DNA from: Eupeodes corollae
Taxonomy: Eukaryota; Arthropoda; Insecta; Diptera; Syrphidae
DNA length: 64,000 nucleotides
Direction of reading: 5' to 3'
Assembly: GCF_945859685.1 (NCBI RefSeq)
Contig: NC_079147.1
Location: 192,493,174 to 192,557,173, forward strand
The position numbers and the translations under genes are program-made. Position 1 is the first letter of the stretch; every line of letters starts with the position of its first letter. The notes beneath the pieces are model-generated. The model was not told the DNA's origin, did not search any database, and saw nothing but the letters and a program-made list of their open reading frames with translations. Positions 11,703-24,200 of this stretch are shown here, in pieces.

Positions 11703-14700
11703 GTCTGCTTGTCAAAAAGGTAAAGGGTTGACAATATATCGTACCAAAGAACCTTTGTTCAAAGTTTAGTAGATTCATAAATCTTCTTTAAATTTCTGCT
11801 TCCAAGTTTGCTTATTTTACTTGGGACACATAGAAACTATATGGCAATTTTTTAAATTTTAAAACATAAGTACTATTTTTAAATTTAGTCTTTGGATACA
11901 AGAACAAGTTCATGTAGCACGAATCGTGAACTTTAATTTGTGTTGAAAATCTAGTAACATTTAACCTCAACTACAACTAAACTTCCCACGCTTATGAAAA
12001 ATGTTCAAAAATCGCCCAAAGCAACAATAAAAATATCAAAACTATACAATTTCCGTAACTAATTGATCAATTTCTATCCACATACCATAACTGACAGATA
12101 ACTTCTATAAAACTTGTATAAACCATCTCCATTCATGACATAACATAAAATACATTTATATTAATCGAAACACCTTCTTAACTGATTTGTGCAAATTAAT
12201 CGATCGTTTAATCTCACAACATTCATAGTAATTTACGACTTATAAGCATAAATTAAATACTCATACTCACGTACTCGTACTCAAGCTCAAGTTCCAATGA
12301 ACTAACATCATAATACTTGTAGTAATCGATCAATTTATTCATACACTTGATCGATTCAACACAACTTGGTGATTTTTTCAAGTCAGCATTCATAACATGA
12401 TGATGATGGATTCGTTTAGAAACAAATTCTTCAAAGAAGTGACCTTTTCGTCAAATCTATGGAAGTTGCAGAAATTAGCAATCTTCATTTTAGAAACAGG
12501 GATGTAACGTAATATGGAAAGTTGTTCATGTGTTTTTATTCAAGATGTGGAGACTTGACTAAGTTGTAGTTGGATTTTATCGAGTTCGCGACAACATACC
12601 AAAGAAACTGACATATCCCACCTTGGAGAACAGATTATATCGCTTTGAAGTGCGCTTGTGCACTTGTGCAGTGCTTTATACCAAAAGAACCGAGACGCGA
12701 CGAGTTAATTTAGAAATGTTCACTTCAGCCATATCGTGCCCCCAAGGGAATTAAATTCAGTAATATATGGACAGATAGATGGAGTTAAAAGTTGCCAACG
12801 ATCATGGAGGTCCAATCCATCTCTAAATAGTTGGAGGTGCGTGAAATTATTATATCCAAGACCGGTAATCGTCTGTAAGTGATGGAATATAAAACCAAAC
12901 CTGTCGAGTTTTTAATTTATGGAACTCGGTTAATTTAAGTCATTTCTTCTAAGTTGTCTTCATTCCCTCCGTCGTCGTCGTCCCCAAGAAGGTCGACATT
13001 CTGATGTGTACGTTTATTCCTGCTTTTGGTGCGTAGAGGCAGCGTCGCGTCTCGTCTAGTCTCGTGTCGGCAAGTGCGACCTATTCAACTGATCTTGTAG
13101 GTTTTTTTCCGGGTAATTTATTGATCCACCCTCTTTGCTCTGTGGTGCTGGATGATGCTACTCCAGCTGCTACTGCAACTGATGACTGAGTTGCCATTGC
13201 TATCATCATTGTTCGACATCGGCTTCGGCACACGTTCAGTGATCTTGCATCATGATCTGACTTTGGCATCTGGACGGAATTAAAAATAATTGCCCTACCC
13301 TACCCCAAGTTGTAGTTGTGGCTCCTTTGATGTGTCTGATTCTGGTGCTGGATAAGCAATCGTGTGCGTCTTACTCTGATTTGCTTCTTTGGTCTTTTTC
13401 TTTTCTAAGATCAATGATCAATTTACATAAAGTAGAGGGCACACACAAGACACAAGCTGCAACTATTGCTACTGCTGCAACTTGATGTAGTGCATTTGAA
13501 AGTAGACATTAGACCTTGTGTTACAGGAGAGCTCGCTTATAGGGGACGGACGCAGAGGTAGCGATAGAGGTTGGATGTCTTCTGATAATATGGCGCTGCC
13601 TCTAGATAGATTCCATTCCATTGGGAAATGACTCTCTGATGAGGAATTTTAATTGAATAAAAATTGGCAAGCTTTACTTGTAAACAACATGTCGTTCCCT
13701 TCTAAACTTCTTCCATAAGATATTGATGATGGTTGCAGTTGCATCACCTTGATTTAACAATTTAATTGAAAAAAATCTTAATTAAAGTCCACACTTAACT
13801 TTTGTGTGTAAGATCATTAGAAGCGATTTATCATTCTAGCAAGCAGCCAGCAAAGAGCAAACCAGGCAGATGATGATGATGAGACCAAAATTGCATCGCA
13901 TTCAAAGATTGATGGGTTTTAAAGTGATATGCAGCAGGTTCCAGTCAATAGAGCCATGGATACTTAAAAGCCTAAAGATTGCATTTAGAATGTGAATTTC
14001 CGTCATTGATCTTTGAACAAAATGCCGCAATAGACATGTTGTTGCTTCTATGATCTTAGGTTCCACACCACACACACCTGCTTCTCACTTAAATGTCTTT
14101 ATTCTCCAGCCTGCCTAAGGGAATCTGACATTCTTATAAGTTTGTTCGTTTGTTTGCTTGTTTTGTTTGTTTGCTTTTTTGATTGAAACCCGGTTTGGGA
14201 AGTCTATAGACAATTGAGCACCTAGCAGACGCGTAGGCTGTGTTATGGTGGATATAGCCTCAGCCTTAAAGTGCATCCTCTTCACTTACATCCTCTTCCA
14301 CATCAGCATGTTTGTTGTCTGGGAAAGTGAAAACCAATCTGTGCCGTGCCGCCATGTTTCGTGTGGTTGCTTTTATGCGAATATTTTGTTAAAATGACGC
14401 TTGGGTCTTAGGGGCTAGAGAAGCTTCCTTCGAGAGTCTCTCTATCACTTTGTATGATTTTGTTTCTTTTTGTTTTGGTCTTGGTTTACTAAAAAATATT
14501 GTGGTTCCATTGAATGATGTTTTGTGGATCGTAGGCGGAAAATGTTTTATGCTGCACACACAAACTCTACCACTTTATACATCAAGCGGAAATAAAAATT
14601 ACTGTAAGCCGTGGGTAGATGGAGCTATACACTTCACTTCACAACACTGTAGGTAATACTCGATTCGATATAACTCATTGAAAGTTTTTTAAATTCATTC

Positions 14701-15430
14701 ATAGATTTTTTTAGTTTTGTGTTTTTTTTTTTATTTTAATTTTTGCACGAAGTGTGCCAACGCATACGAAATAAGGTTCAGCAAACTTGATACTTGAGGA
14801 TATTGAAATGCATGTGGATCGAAGTTTGGAAAATTGATGCTGTTGATGATGTCATTGAAAAAAGTTTTTATTTTTATTTTACTATTTTTTGAAAAATATC
14901 TACGAAGTGTAGGCTTGGTTTAACTTGTACAGTACACGGAATAGACAAAAAACCCACGTATTTCTTTTAGTGCTGCGCTGGTTGGTTTAAGAGAGTCTTT
15001 AGGTCAGGTTAGTAAAATTTATTTTTGGCATTTGGTTGGAACGCAAGCCTTGCATGAAATTTTTTTTAGCAAGCGTTTAACTTGATTTCAAAAAATTTGT
15101 TTTTCTTTCAAAAAATAGGAAAAAAAGTAAGCAAATCATAAAAATGTGTTAGGGTGTATGGAGATGTGTTGTTTTAATAGAGGGTGTTTTTTTTGACGTT
15201 TAGTTTTCAAGAAGATATAAAACGATTATGTTTGTATGTTATATTACTATGTCTGCGTGCGCTGGCTGATTACCTCATTGACGCTATTATTTCTTAAGAA
15301 AAGAAGTTGAAAATAATTGCACATAGCCTGCATTAAAGCTCCGTTCAGTATTATTAATCTATTCAAAGAGCAACAATCTTTTTATTTCTTTAATTGAGTG
15401 TTCGTGATGTCTTGAAAAATGCTGAAATTT
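11703..15430. other. Non-coding unique DNA, no gene supported
   Basis: No conserved protein is recognisable; the frames at 13081-13269 (-) and 14450-14656 (+) look like chance. Local features include an irregular hexamer run built on TACTCR (about 12258-12291), several ATCGAT-containing sites between 12195 and 12355, and a TTTG-rich microsatellite (about 14140-14182). The stretch 12560-13650 is less AT-rich than its surroundings and free of recognisable transposons. That would fit retained intronic or regulatory DNA, but nothing in the sequence proves it. Confidence 0.4.
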
Positions 15431-16355
15431 TTCTTAACTCCCAATGATTTACACACGACGCATTCGTTTTGACAGAAACTTGGCTTAATTTAAGCTTTTC
15501 CGACACAGAACTTTTCAGTCAAGAGTTCGAAGTTTACAGAAACTATCGTCATGTTGGTAATGCAAAGGATTTAGGTGGTTTTTCTGTATGTTTTCCATTT
15601 GAATTATCAATTGACCTGGTACGTGTAAAGATAACGTCTACATTCCTCCAAAAAGTTTGGAATCTGTTTACAATGATCTCTCCTTGGCATTAGACTATCT
15701 TATAAATGTGTCCAGCTCTGACATCAATATTTTACTTTTAGGTGATTTCAATTTACAACACATTGACTGGATTCCATCCGAAGACGAATCCTCCCTTGAA
15801 GCTTCTTTTCTCTCCTTCTTCTTTACAATTGGAACTATCTCTTCTCGATAAAGTCCTTACTGACTTAAAGCAAACAAGCTGTATTAAAAACTCAAAAAAT
15901 CGAATTCTCGATTTAGTCTTTTCTTTTGACGCTAGAATCTAGATCAGGAATTACTAATATTGATAAATATGACCTCTCTTTGAAAATTTTTGTTGACTTA
16001 AGTTATCACCTCACTGAACACAGTAATTCCTTTGATTGCTTATATAATTTTGATTTCAGAAGAGCTAATTTCCAGCTTTTGTCTGAAGATTTAAACATTT
16101 CTGGAATTGCTGATACTTTAGCATTTTCTAATATTGACGAAGCAGTTCCAAATTTTAATAAGATCCTTAATAATTGTTTAGAAAAAAAAGTACCTTTATC
16201 CTTTAAAGAAATCAAGAAATACAAACTTTAGCCACTTGGTACACGAAAAAATTCTGTTTACTGCGTAACAAAAGAAATCTCAAAACTCTGTCTCCAATCA
16301 ACTTCTCTTTTTATGTTGAACTTTTTAACGAATTTAAGTCTCTTTCTGTTCAAAT
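15431..16355 (+). pseudogene. LINE 'H' endonuclease fragment
   Basis: A plus-strand AP-endonuclease of a CR1/Jockey-type LINE in overlapping frames: TETWLNLSFSDTELF (15472), then RNYRH, ESVYNDLSLALDYL, LLLGDFNLQHIDW (about 15735-15780), ILDLVFS, and a linker leading to TWYTRK and FKSLSV at about 16345. The TETW and GDFN boxes are active-site motifs of this endonuclease family. Several frameshifts break the frame. It ends where an RTE-type element begins. Confidence 0.7.
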
Positions 16356-17600
16356 GGTAGACATGTGCATTCAAGAGGACACAAGCGTCCACAGGTTTTT
16401 TCTCAAAACCTACCTCTGTCTATCAACTCCTACTCTCACCTCCCCGCGATGAACTTCGGGTGCCTAGTACCTCAACTGGAGATTGGGTTCCAACCCCAGT
16501 GGAAAGTTGTTGGGGGCAGCAAACGAGAGAGGGGGGAGAGGTGTTTCCACTAAGGCACCTCTCCTTATCCAGGCGGCAGCGGACGAATTCTCGAGATAGA
16601 ATCAACGGTGGCGTCTACAGTTCCAGTAATGTTGAACTACTTAGTGAACACCTTATAGGGCTTCTTCAACATATTCGGAGCCCAGGCCTAAAAGGAGCGG
16701 TTTATCCGGCTCCCCTTCCTAAGGATCTGGCCCTCCAGGTTGGGGGTTGTGCCGTCGGGGTGACTTCCTGGCCACGTAAAAAATACCTTTCGTTTCGAAG
16801 CACCAAAAAGCCTCGGATACGGACGGATTCACTGTTGACAACCCACGCAAACGAAATAAGGACAACGAACTCCGGATATGTACGTGGAATGTTAGGTCCC
16901 TTAACAGACCACGTGCAGCCGAACAATTAGCGGAAGCCCTAAACTGCTGCAAGGCAGATATTACAGCCATCCAAGAAGTGCGATGGGATGGACCGGGCAA
17001 CAAACGCAAACTAAAAGACTGCGATATCTACTACGGCGACTGCTACCGAGAACAAAGACAGCGTCTATTTGGGTGTGGATTTGTTGTGGGAACTAGGCTC
17101 AGGCAAAAAGTCTTGAGTTTCAACAGCGTGAGCGAGCGCATCTTGACAATCCGCATCAAGGCTAAATTCGGCAAAACATAATCCTAATATGCGCGCATGC
17201 CCCAACAGAGGAGAAAGATGAAGACACCAAAGACATATTCTTCGAGCTCTTGGACAAGACATATGAGCAATGCCCTGGCTATGACATTAAAATTGTCTTA
17301 GTAGATTTTAATGCCAAGCTAGGAAGAGAAGACATCTTTGGTGGCATAATCGGGAGATACAGCCTGCACGACACTACCTCCGACAACGGATTCAGGCTTA
17401 TCGATTTCGCTGCGGGGCGAGATGTTTTGGTAGCTAGTACGCAGTTCACACATCTTAATATCCACAAGGGGACATGGAAATCTCCTGATCAATCAACCGT
17501 CAACCAGATTGACCACATTGCGATCGACGCACGACACGGGCTGGTTTATTCTCAATCTAGCAAAAGCATATCAAGACATGTTCTTCTTTTTCGAATTACG
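16356..17600 (+). pseudogene. RTE-clade LINE, 5' part: leader, ORF1-like frame and endonuclease
   Basis: A GC-richer stretch than its surroundings. An ORF of about 156 aa (16460-16930) covers the leader, and a largely readable endonuclease follows: AITAIQEVRWDGPG (about 16958), GCGFVVG, then after a frameshift NIILICAHAPTEEKDED, VLVDFNAKLGRED (about 17295) and DQSTVNQIDHIAIDARH (about 17487-17537). The QEVRW, DFNAKLG and IDHI boxes are typical of the RTE clade. The element is cut at its 3' side soon after the IDHIAIDARH block, where sequence resembling no RTE begins. The missing 3' half of the same family is present at 44358-46690 on the other strand. Confidence 0.75.
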
Positions 17601-17799
17601 AATTACATGGGTTGAATTGTAGACAGTTCACCATTCCTTAACATAGTTATGGTAGACCTTATTTTCAAGCAGCTGGTTCTTTTTACGATTCTTACAATTT
17701 ATTTTAATCCTAACTGGAAAAATCATGTTTTTAGTATACAAATTATTTTATGATCATTACTAGAAAAATGTATCTGGTAAAACCATTCTGCTCAAAAAG

Positions 17800-18540
17800 A
17801 GTTTTAACTTCAATTTATTCGGGCTTGCAAACTCTTAAATACAATATGGTTTATCTAGCTGGGCTGGTTCATATGCTAGTACTTTAATACATTTGTCGAT
17901 TGCTCAAAAACAACTAATTAGATTCATTTGCAACAAAAATCCATTAATTGAAAGTTGGCCTTACTCAATTATTTGGGAATTTTACCTTTGAGACACCTTT
18001 ACACTTTTAAAGTACTGAAACAATTTTTCAAGCAAAGTAGTAATATGCATAATGTCAATATTAATGTCAATGTTATTTTTAAGAGTAAACATTCTAAATG
18101 TTTTACTCTTTACTTTGGTGTCCCTCAAGGTAGTCACTTTGGCCCGTTATTATTCGTACTCTTTACTAACGATTTTGCGTCCGTCCTACTTAATTCTATG
18201 TTTCTTAAATATACCGATGGGGTACAAAATTGTCGTAAAATTAACTTTTTTAAAGACTGTTATCTTTTACAAGAAGATCTTCAAAGTTTCTGGGAACAGT
18301 GCAATGGTTTAGTTTTTAATATTGACGAGTGAAAATAAATTGTTTTACACGTTATTTTCTAAAACTATGCGATTCATTTAGCACCATATAGCACTGCGTA
18401 TAACTTTTATTGACCACTTTGACTAAATTAATAAAAAAGCTAACAAGATTATTGGGTTTTATTTAAAAAATTCTCGAGAATCTATTGATCCTTGTGTTCC
18501 AAAAACTCTTTATGTCTCATTCATAAGATCTATCTCAGAG
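17800..18540 (+). pseudogene. Rearranged LINE RT fragments
   Basis: Two fragments in the wrong order for one element. First is a post-RT block (SSWAGSYASTLIHLSIAQKQ...ILPLRHLYTFKVLK, 17860-18020). Next is an RT palm block (GVPQGSHFGPLLFVLFTNDF, about 18118-18175), in which the catalytic YADD is replaced by YTDG. A second thumb/post-RT piece follows (NKKANKIIGFYLKNS...KTLYVSFIRSI, about 18430-18535). The pieces derive from CR1/Jockey-type LINEs, probably the same family as LINE H. It is inactive. Confidence 0.65.
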
Positions 18541-18670
18541 CCCAAGACAACTGGGTTTATATACGTAGACATAATAATAAAAAGAAAAACAATCCAGCGG
18601 TGTTAAATCCCACGAAATCCCACGATATTGGATGCCACGCCACATGCCCATGAAGTGACGCGTGATAATG
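18540..18670 (-). pseudogene. Mariner-type transposase fragment
   Basis: On the minus strand, a short segment reads WDLTPLD followed by a damaged FLWGYVKSKVY-like sequence. This is the region around the third catalytic Asp of the transposase found intact-looking at 52700. The segment is too short to define ends. It lies in the intron just in front of the first laminin exon of the window. Confidence 0.5.
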
Positions 18671-19081
18671 AACTTACCAGAAGTTTCCTTTAACAAACCA
18701 TTATTTTAGTAATAAATTTGTCCAATTGGCAAACGTTTTTTAGGAAAAAGAAACAGAGCATATGCCAAGTTACAGCTGTCAAAAAGACCAACTCCGAAAC
18801 AAGTATTGAAAATAACACGTCTAACACCCGTTATAAAGTTACTGAAGAATGAATCGTAATTTTTGAATTTTTTTTTTAAATATTTAAGGATTTTCCTTGG
18901 ATTTATTTTTTTAACTCAAGTAAAGTCTAGAAGTCTCGTTATATTACATTTTTCTTTTGACTTGCTACCAAAGCTAAACCATCTCTGTAGTTCTTAAAAA
19001 CCACTTTTATTTTCATAATTTGTATGTATTTCAAAAACCCTTGAAAAATGTTACTTATGTAAACTTTTCTTTTCATTCCAG
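18671..19081 (+). other. Intron end upstream of first laminin exon in the window
   Basis: AT-rich DNA ending in a pyrimidine-rich splice acceptor (TTCTTTTCATTCCAG, up to 19081). The next exon begins in phase with a Glu-Cys of a laminin EGF-like repeat. No upstream laminin exon (LN domain or earlier LE repeats) was found between 1 and 19081, so the previous exon is probably outside the window and this intron is very long. Confidence 0.6.
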
Positions 19082-21294
19082 AATGCCTATGCAATCCCAT
19101 TGGAGCGATAACCCTTATCTGCGAAAAACGGTCTGGTCAATGCCCGTGTCTATCGAACGTCACCGGCCGTCGATGTGATAAATGCCGTCCAGGTCATTGG
19201 AATCTAACAGCTGGTAATGGTTGTTTCGATTGTCGATGTGATCCAATTGGTTCGCGAAGCAACGAATGTAATCCCTGGACTGGCCAGTGCGATTGCAAGA
19301 TCGGCATAAGCGGCCAACGCTGTGATCAATGTCAAGAGGGATTCTATGGCTTCAACAGTGAAGGTTGTATTCGTTGCGATCCGTGTCCGGTGGAAGGCCA
19401 GGTGTGTGATACCTTCAACGGTCGATGCATCTGTCCGCCGAATAGTCGAGGTTTGCGGTGTTCGCAGTGTGTTCCCGGCACTTGGGGCTGGCAGAATAGA
19501 GTTGGATGTATAAATTGTGACTGTGACATGATCGGTTCCATCGGGCAGATGTGCGATGAAGTTTCGGGGCAATGTGTTTGCCGGGAGGGATATGCCGGAC
19601 GAAAGTGTGAAACTTGTGCTGTGGGTTACTTTGGCTATCCAGAGTGTCGTCGTTGCAATTGTGATGTTCATGGATCGTTCGTGCGACCAGATGGATTAAT
19701 TGCCTGTGATACGAATGGGCAGTGTCCATGTAAGGCTCTGGTAATTGGTCTGAAGTGTGACACATGTCGACAGGGAACTTTTGGCCTATCGAACTTGAAT
19801 CCCGAAGGTTGTACACGCTGCTTCTGCTTTGGCCGATCGGATCAGTGTGCCCAGAGTGAATGGTCATGGGGACACATTCGAATGCCAGGCTCAAGGAATT
19901 TAAGTATTCAGTATATGCATCCCTCCTCGGTGCCAAATAGTGAATTTGAGTATATTGTGGTAAGTTTGGCTAAAAAACAAGCCCAGCTAAAAGAACCTTG
20001 TTTAACCTTATAAACACTTTTCAGATCATTCAAATGGAAGGCAGCAAATCATATCGCGAAGATGCCGAACTAAGCTCAATGAACAATTTGAATTTGATAC
20101 CAAAATCCACGGGGAACATATCGATCGGAGCCTATACGACCTTCTATTATCCCCTCTACTTCCAATTGCCTCCACAATTCTATGGCGATCGAACGAGTAG
20201 TTATGGTGGGAATCTTGTCTATACCCTTCTTACAGATGGCGGAGGCAATCTCCTGGACAGGAAGATCCTACTTCAGTTTCCATTAGTACAAATTCACTCC
20301 CATTCAAGACTTATCATAGACTTCTATGAATATGAAGAACGGATTTACACGAACAATGATACCTTTAGTGTTCCATTGCATGAGTCCTATTGGAAGCTTC
20401 ATCAAAATGGACACGATGTCGATAGATCAACGATGATGGCTGCTTTGCAAAATATCAAGCACATCTTCCTGAGGGGAACAACAACAATGGACTTTGTACA
20501 AGTTATGTAAGTTTGGTTTTTTGATAGAGCTTTATGAACTGTCCAAGAGATTTCGAACGGTTTATCTTTCTTTCTAGAATTCAAAACGTCCACATGGATA
20601 CAGCAATCTATATCTATGGATCGACCAATATGATCGCCAAAGGTGTCGAGAGGTGCAAGTGTCCGAAAATGTACGAAGGGCTTTCATGTCAAGACCCTGG
20701 TGCTGGATACTACCGATGGAAGAATAATACCGAAATTCACAGTACCTTCATTGAAGATCTGATTGGGCGAGCTGCTCCTTGTCATTGCAATGGACGAAGC
20801 ACCGAGTGCGATCGAGAAACTGGAGTTTGTTTGGTAAGAAATATCGAGAGAGCATGACTCTCAAGACTGGCATTAACTTTCTTTTTTCACTGGTCTCTTG
20901 CAGAACTGTCGAGGAAACACTGGTGGTGATCACTGTGATCGTTGTGCCGAAGGCTTCTATGGTGATCCAAATATTGGAAGTTGTCGATCGTGTCCCTGTC
21001 CGGAGACAAGTCGAAATTTCGCCAAGGGCTGTACCGTGTGGAATGGGGAAGTGAGCTGCATTTGTCGCCCTGGATATACTGGAGCTTTGTGTGATCGTTG
21101 TAGACCGGGTTTCTTCGGGTCACCGCGATCGATCAACGGAACTTGTCGATCATGTGATTGTAATCTGGATGGCATTGCTCTGGATGAGTGTAATAGTGAA
21201 ACTGGTCAATGTCATTGCAAACCAGGAGTTACGGGTCGTAAGTGTGATGTTTGTGTTGCCGAGAGACATTTCCTAGAAGATCGCCGGTGTAAAC
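19082..21294 (+). CDS. wb: Laminin alpha exons 1-4 of the window: LE repeats and L4 domain
   Basis: The first exon holds five complete EGF-like LE repeats of eight cysteines each (GQCDC, GRCIC, GQCVC, GQCPC patterns with GxxCDxC) and the start of a sixth (CFCFGRSDQC, about 19830). That repeat is interrupted by the globular L4 domain (FYYPLYFQLPPQFYGDRTSS..GGNLVYTLL; end of exon 1 through the exon 20025-20506). It resumes at CKCPKMYEGLSC (about 20655). Three further repeats follow (CHCNGRSTEC, CPCPETSRN, CDCNLDGIAL), running to CKLCDNC, where the coiled coil begins. An L4 domain split into an LE repeat, followed by about 3.5 repeats and then coiled coil, is the standard alpha-chain layout. Introns here are short (57-71 bases). 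Confidence 0.92.
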
Positions 21295-24200
21295 GTGAGC
21301 TTTTCTCCTTCTCATTCTCCTTCCAATTTTTGTCAGATTTTATTTATTTCAGTCTGTGATAATTGCACTTTAACCCTTTTGGATTATGTGGAACTTATTG
21401 GTCATAAGCTCCGGCGAGGTATGGCTCATATGGACTTAACTGGCATCCCTGCCCCTTGGTTGAAACTCGATGAATATGAGGAAAATCGTTTGGATGTAAC
21501 TGATCAGTTGCAAGACTACACGGATGCCAAACGAATGATGCTCAACTATGACGATAACACTCTTCAGAAACTTGGTTCCTATGCAGAGAATAATAAGTTC
21601 CAATCGCGAAAAGCCGCTGCAACAGCTGCTAAACGAACTGAAGCTGTTACGATTCTGAGGAAAGAATCCGCAGACTTGTATTCAGATATCGGAAATGTCC
21701 GATCGAATATCATTAATACGATTTTTGCCCTAAACAATTATGGAACCGAAGATCATCACATGAGTTTGCCAGCAGTGCTGCAAGAAGCTCGTTACTATTT
21801 GCATCAAATTCAACAACATGATGAATCAGTGCAGAATATTCGCGGAACCTGGTCAAAGGCTTGGGATTTATTCTATCTACATGGCAATGCTTCAGATGCA
21901 GCTTTCGATTTGAGAGGTCGTTTGGAGATGTTCATGCGAGATTTGAACAATACGAACTATCGTCTGTCCGATGCTCGAATGTTCACTGATAAAACGTTCG
22001 AAATGTTAAATGAAATCGATGATATTCATGAGCATATTGTGAATTTGAAAAGTTATCTGGTGGAAGATCATGGTCAGATTAGGGAGCTTCAAAGTGAATT
22101 CGATCAATATGAAAACAATAGTTTGGTTGCGGAGACTGATACTTTTTTGGATATGATCGAGGGACGACAAGAACAATTGGATGGAGAAATTGATACTATT
22201 GAGAGATTGTCAAGGTATATGAATGATACTTTGGAAGAGAACGATAAGATACGTAAGGAAGTTTATAAACATTGGTTGCCAAAGGCTCAGAAACATGCTG
22301 CGAGATTGACCGAACGTTCGAATGAGTATATGAGGCAGTTCCAACCTACGAAGAATGGAGCCAGAATTGCGCTCTTAGCGAGGTAAGTTTGCAGTAGATG
22401 ATGTCTTTACACTAAAATCTAACGTTCCAAAATGCACCTTTCTTTTCATTCTAGCTCTGCCCACAAAAACATTTCAGACGCAATCACAGCTGCACGAAGA
22501 TCTTCCCTGGAAGCCAGAGAAGGTGTTTCTGAGGCCCAAAATCAACTCTATCCAAGTGATGGCAGCTCTGTCATCGAACGAGCCAAGATATCTCTCGGAA
22601 AATCAAAACTCTTACAAAAAGATGCCCTCAGAGAAATGGAAAAAGCTAATGGTAGGAATTGTTTTCTAAAATCTAAACCCATTTCTTAAATCAAACGTTT
22701 TTCTTTTGCAGTTTTAAAAATGAAAATCAAAATCCATGAAGATGAAGTTGAAGGCATCAAATCACGAATTATCGACGCAGGTATTCGAACAAACAACATC
22801 TCATCAATGCTTTCAACCCTCAATACTGGTGCTTCGAAGAAAATGGCCTTGGAAAGTATTGAAATGGCAACTCGCGTATCAGAACAAATGAATGCAGAAA
22901 ATCGTAAAGCTCTCGATGTTAACGATGATATTTTAAGGCTGAGAGAGAAATTCAATATGCTCGAGCCTGATTTCGCTATAAAACTTGGCATGGCCGAGGA
23001 GAATATTTCACTGACAAAGACCAATATCCGATTGGCTAATATATCGTTGAATTTTGTGGAGGAACAAACAATGAGAGCACATCAGAAATTTGAAGTTTGG
23101 AATGATACAATGTCAAAGCAAATGCAAGAGTTGAGGGATAAGATCGCAAAGGCTCGACATGCAGCCGAAGGGGTAAGTTTTGTGGTCAAAAATGTCTGTT
23201 TTGCTTTATTCTTTACATTCTTTTTCGTCTTTAGATCAAAGTTTCTATTGAATCAGCCGATCCTAAGTGTGTTCGATCCTACTTGCCATCTTCATATGGA
23301 CTATCAACATCGAATTCTATAAAGCTTAGTTTTGCTCTGAACAACGTTAATGGTAATTCACCCCTCATCTATATCCAAGGTCGAGATGGGAGATATATTG
23401 CAATGGACATGTATAAAAGACGGGTTCGTCTCAAATGGAATCTTGGTGGAAGCACTGAGACAATCACACATCCTCTAGAAATTCAAACTCGTGATCCACA
23501 CTACGATGACGCCTGGTATCATGTCGAAGCCAATCGAACTTTGAATATTGGAAGTCTATTGGTTCGTCGTATGACAAATGTTGGAACACTTGCTCCTTCG
23601 ATTCCTGTAACTGGAGTGACTGATTTAGAGTATACTCGATTTTTCCGAACTACTGCTGATAAAATATGGATCGGAGGTTATCCATCTGAAGCTCAAATAC
23701 GTGATCCTTTGGTTGGCGAGGGCTTGAATGTGATTTTGCATCAGGTACAAGTTGATAATAAACCTTTAGGTTTGTGGAATTTTGCTCATTCCGAGGGTAA
23801 ATGTGGAGGAGCTATGTCTGGAGCACAAGAATCAGCGGCAATGTCAAATGCCAGATATTTCAATGGACTTGGTTATGCTGAAGTTAAGAAATCCAGACCA
23901 AGACCGTATCGGAAGAATTTGTTTGCACTGCAGATGACTTTTAGGACACTGGACGAGAATGCTTTGCTATTTTTGGCGGTTGACGATAAAAATGTAAGAA
24001 AAAGTTAAAAGTCTCGAGATTTAAGTTACTTAGTCTTTTTGTTTGTTTTATTTCAGAATCGCTCAGTTTCAGTGACCTTAAGTCGTGGACGTATTCTCTT
24101 CCGAATCGACTATGGCGATGAATCCAAACTCGAGATCAATACAACAAAGAAATACAATAGTGGAAAATGGATTAAGATTGAAGCAGCAAGAGAATTTGTA

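Noticed and set aside
13081..13269. 62-codon Ala/Ser-rich minus-strand frame
   Set aside because: Short, no known motif, and in a less AT-rich stretch where chance frames are longer.
15180..15205. GAGGGTGTTTTTTTTGACGTTTAG resembling the left end of the mariner at 51725
   Set aside because: No matching inverted end or TA-flanked partner, and poly-T makes the match weak. The same applies to 41748.
19204..19671. Long minus-strand frame opposite the LE repeats (and 19415-19936)
   Set aside because: Antisense shadow of strongly conserved laminin coding sequence; no protein features of its own.
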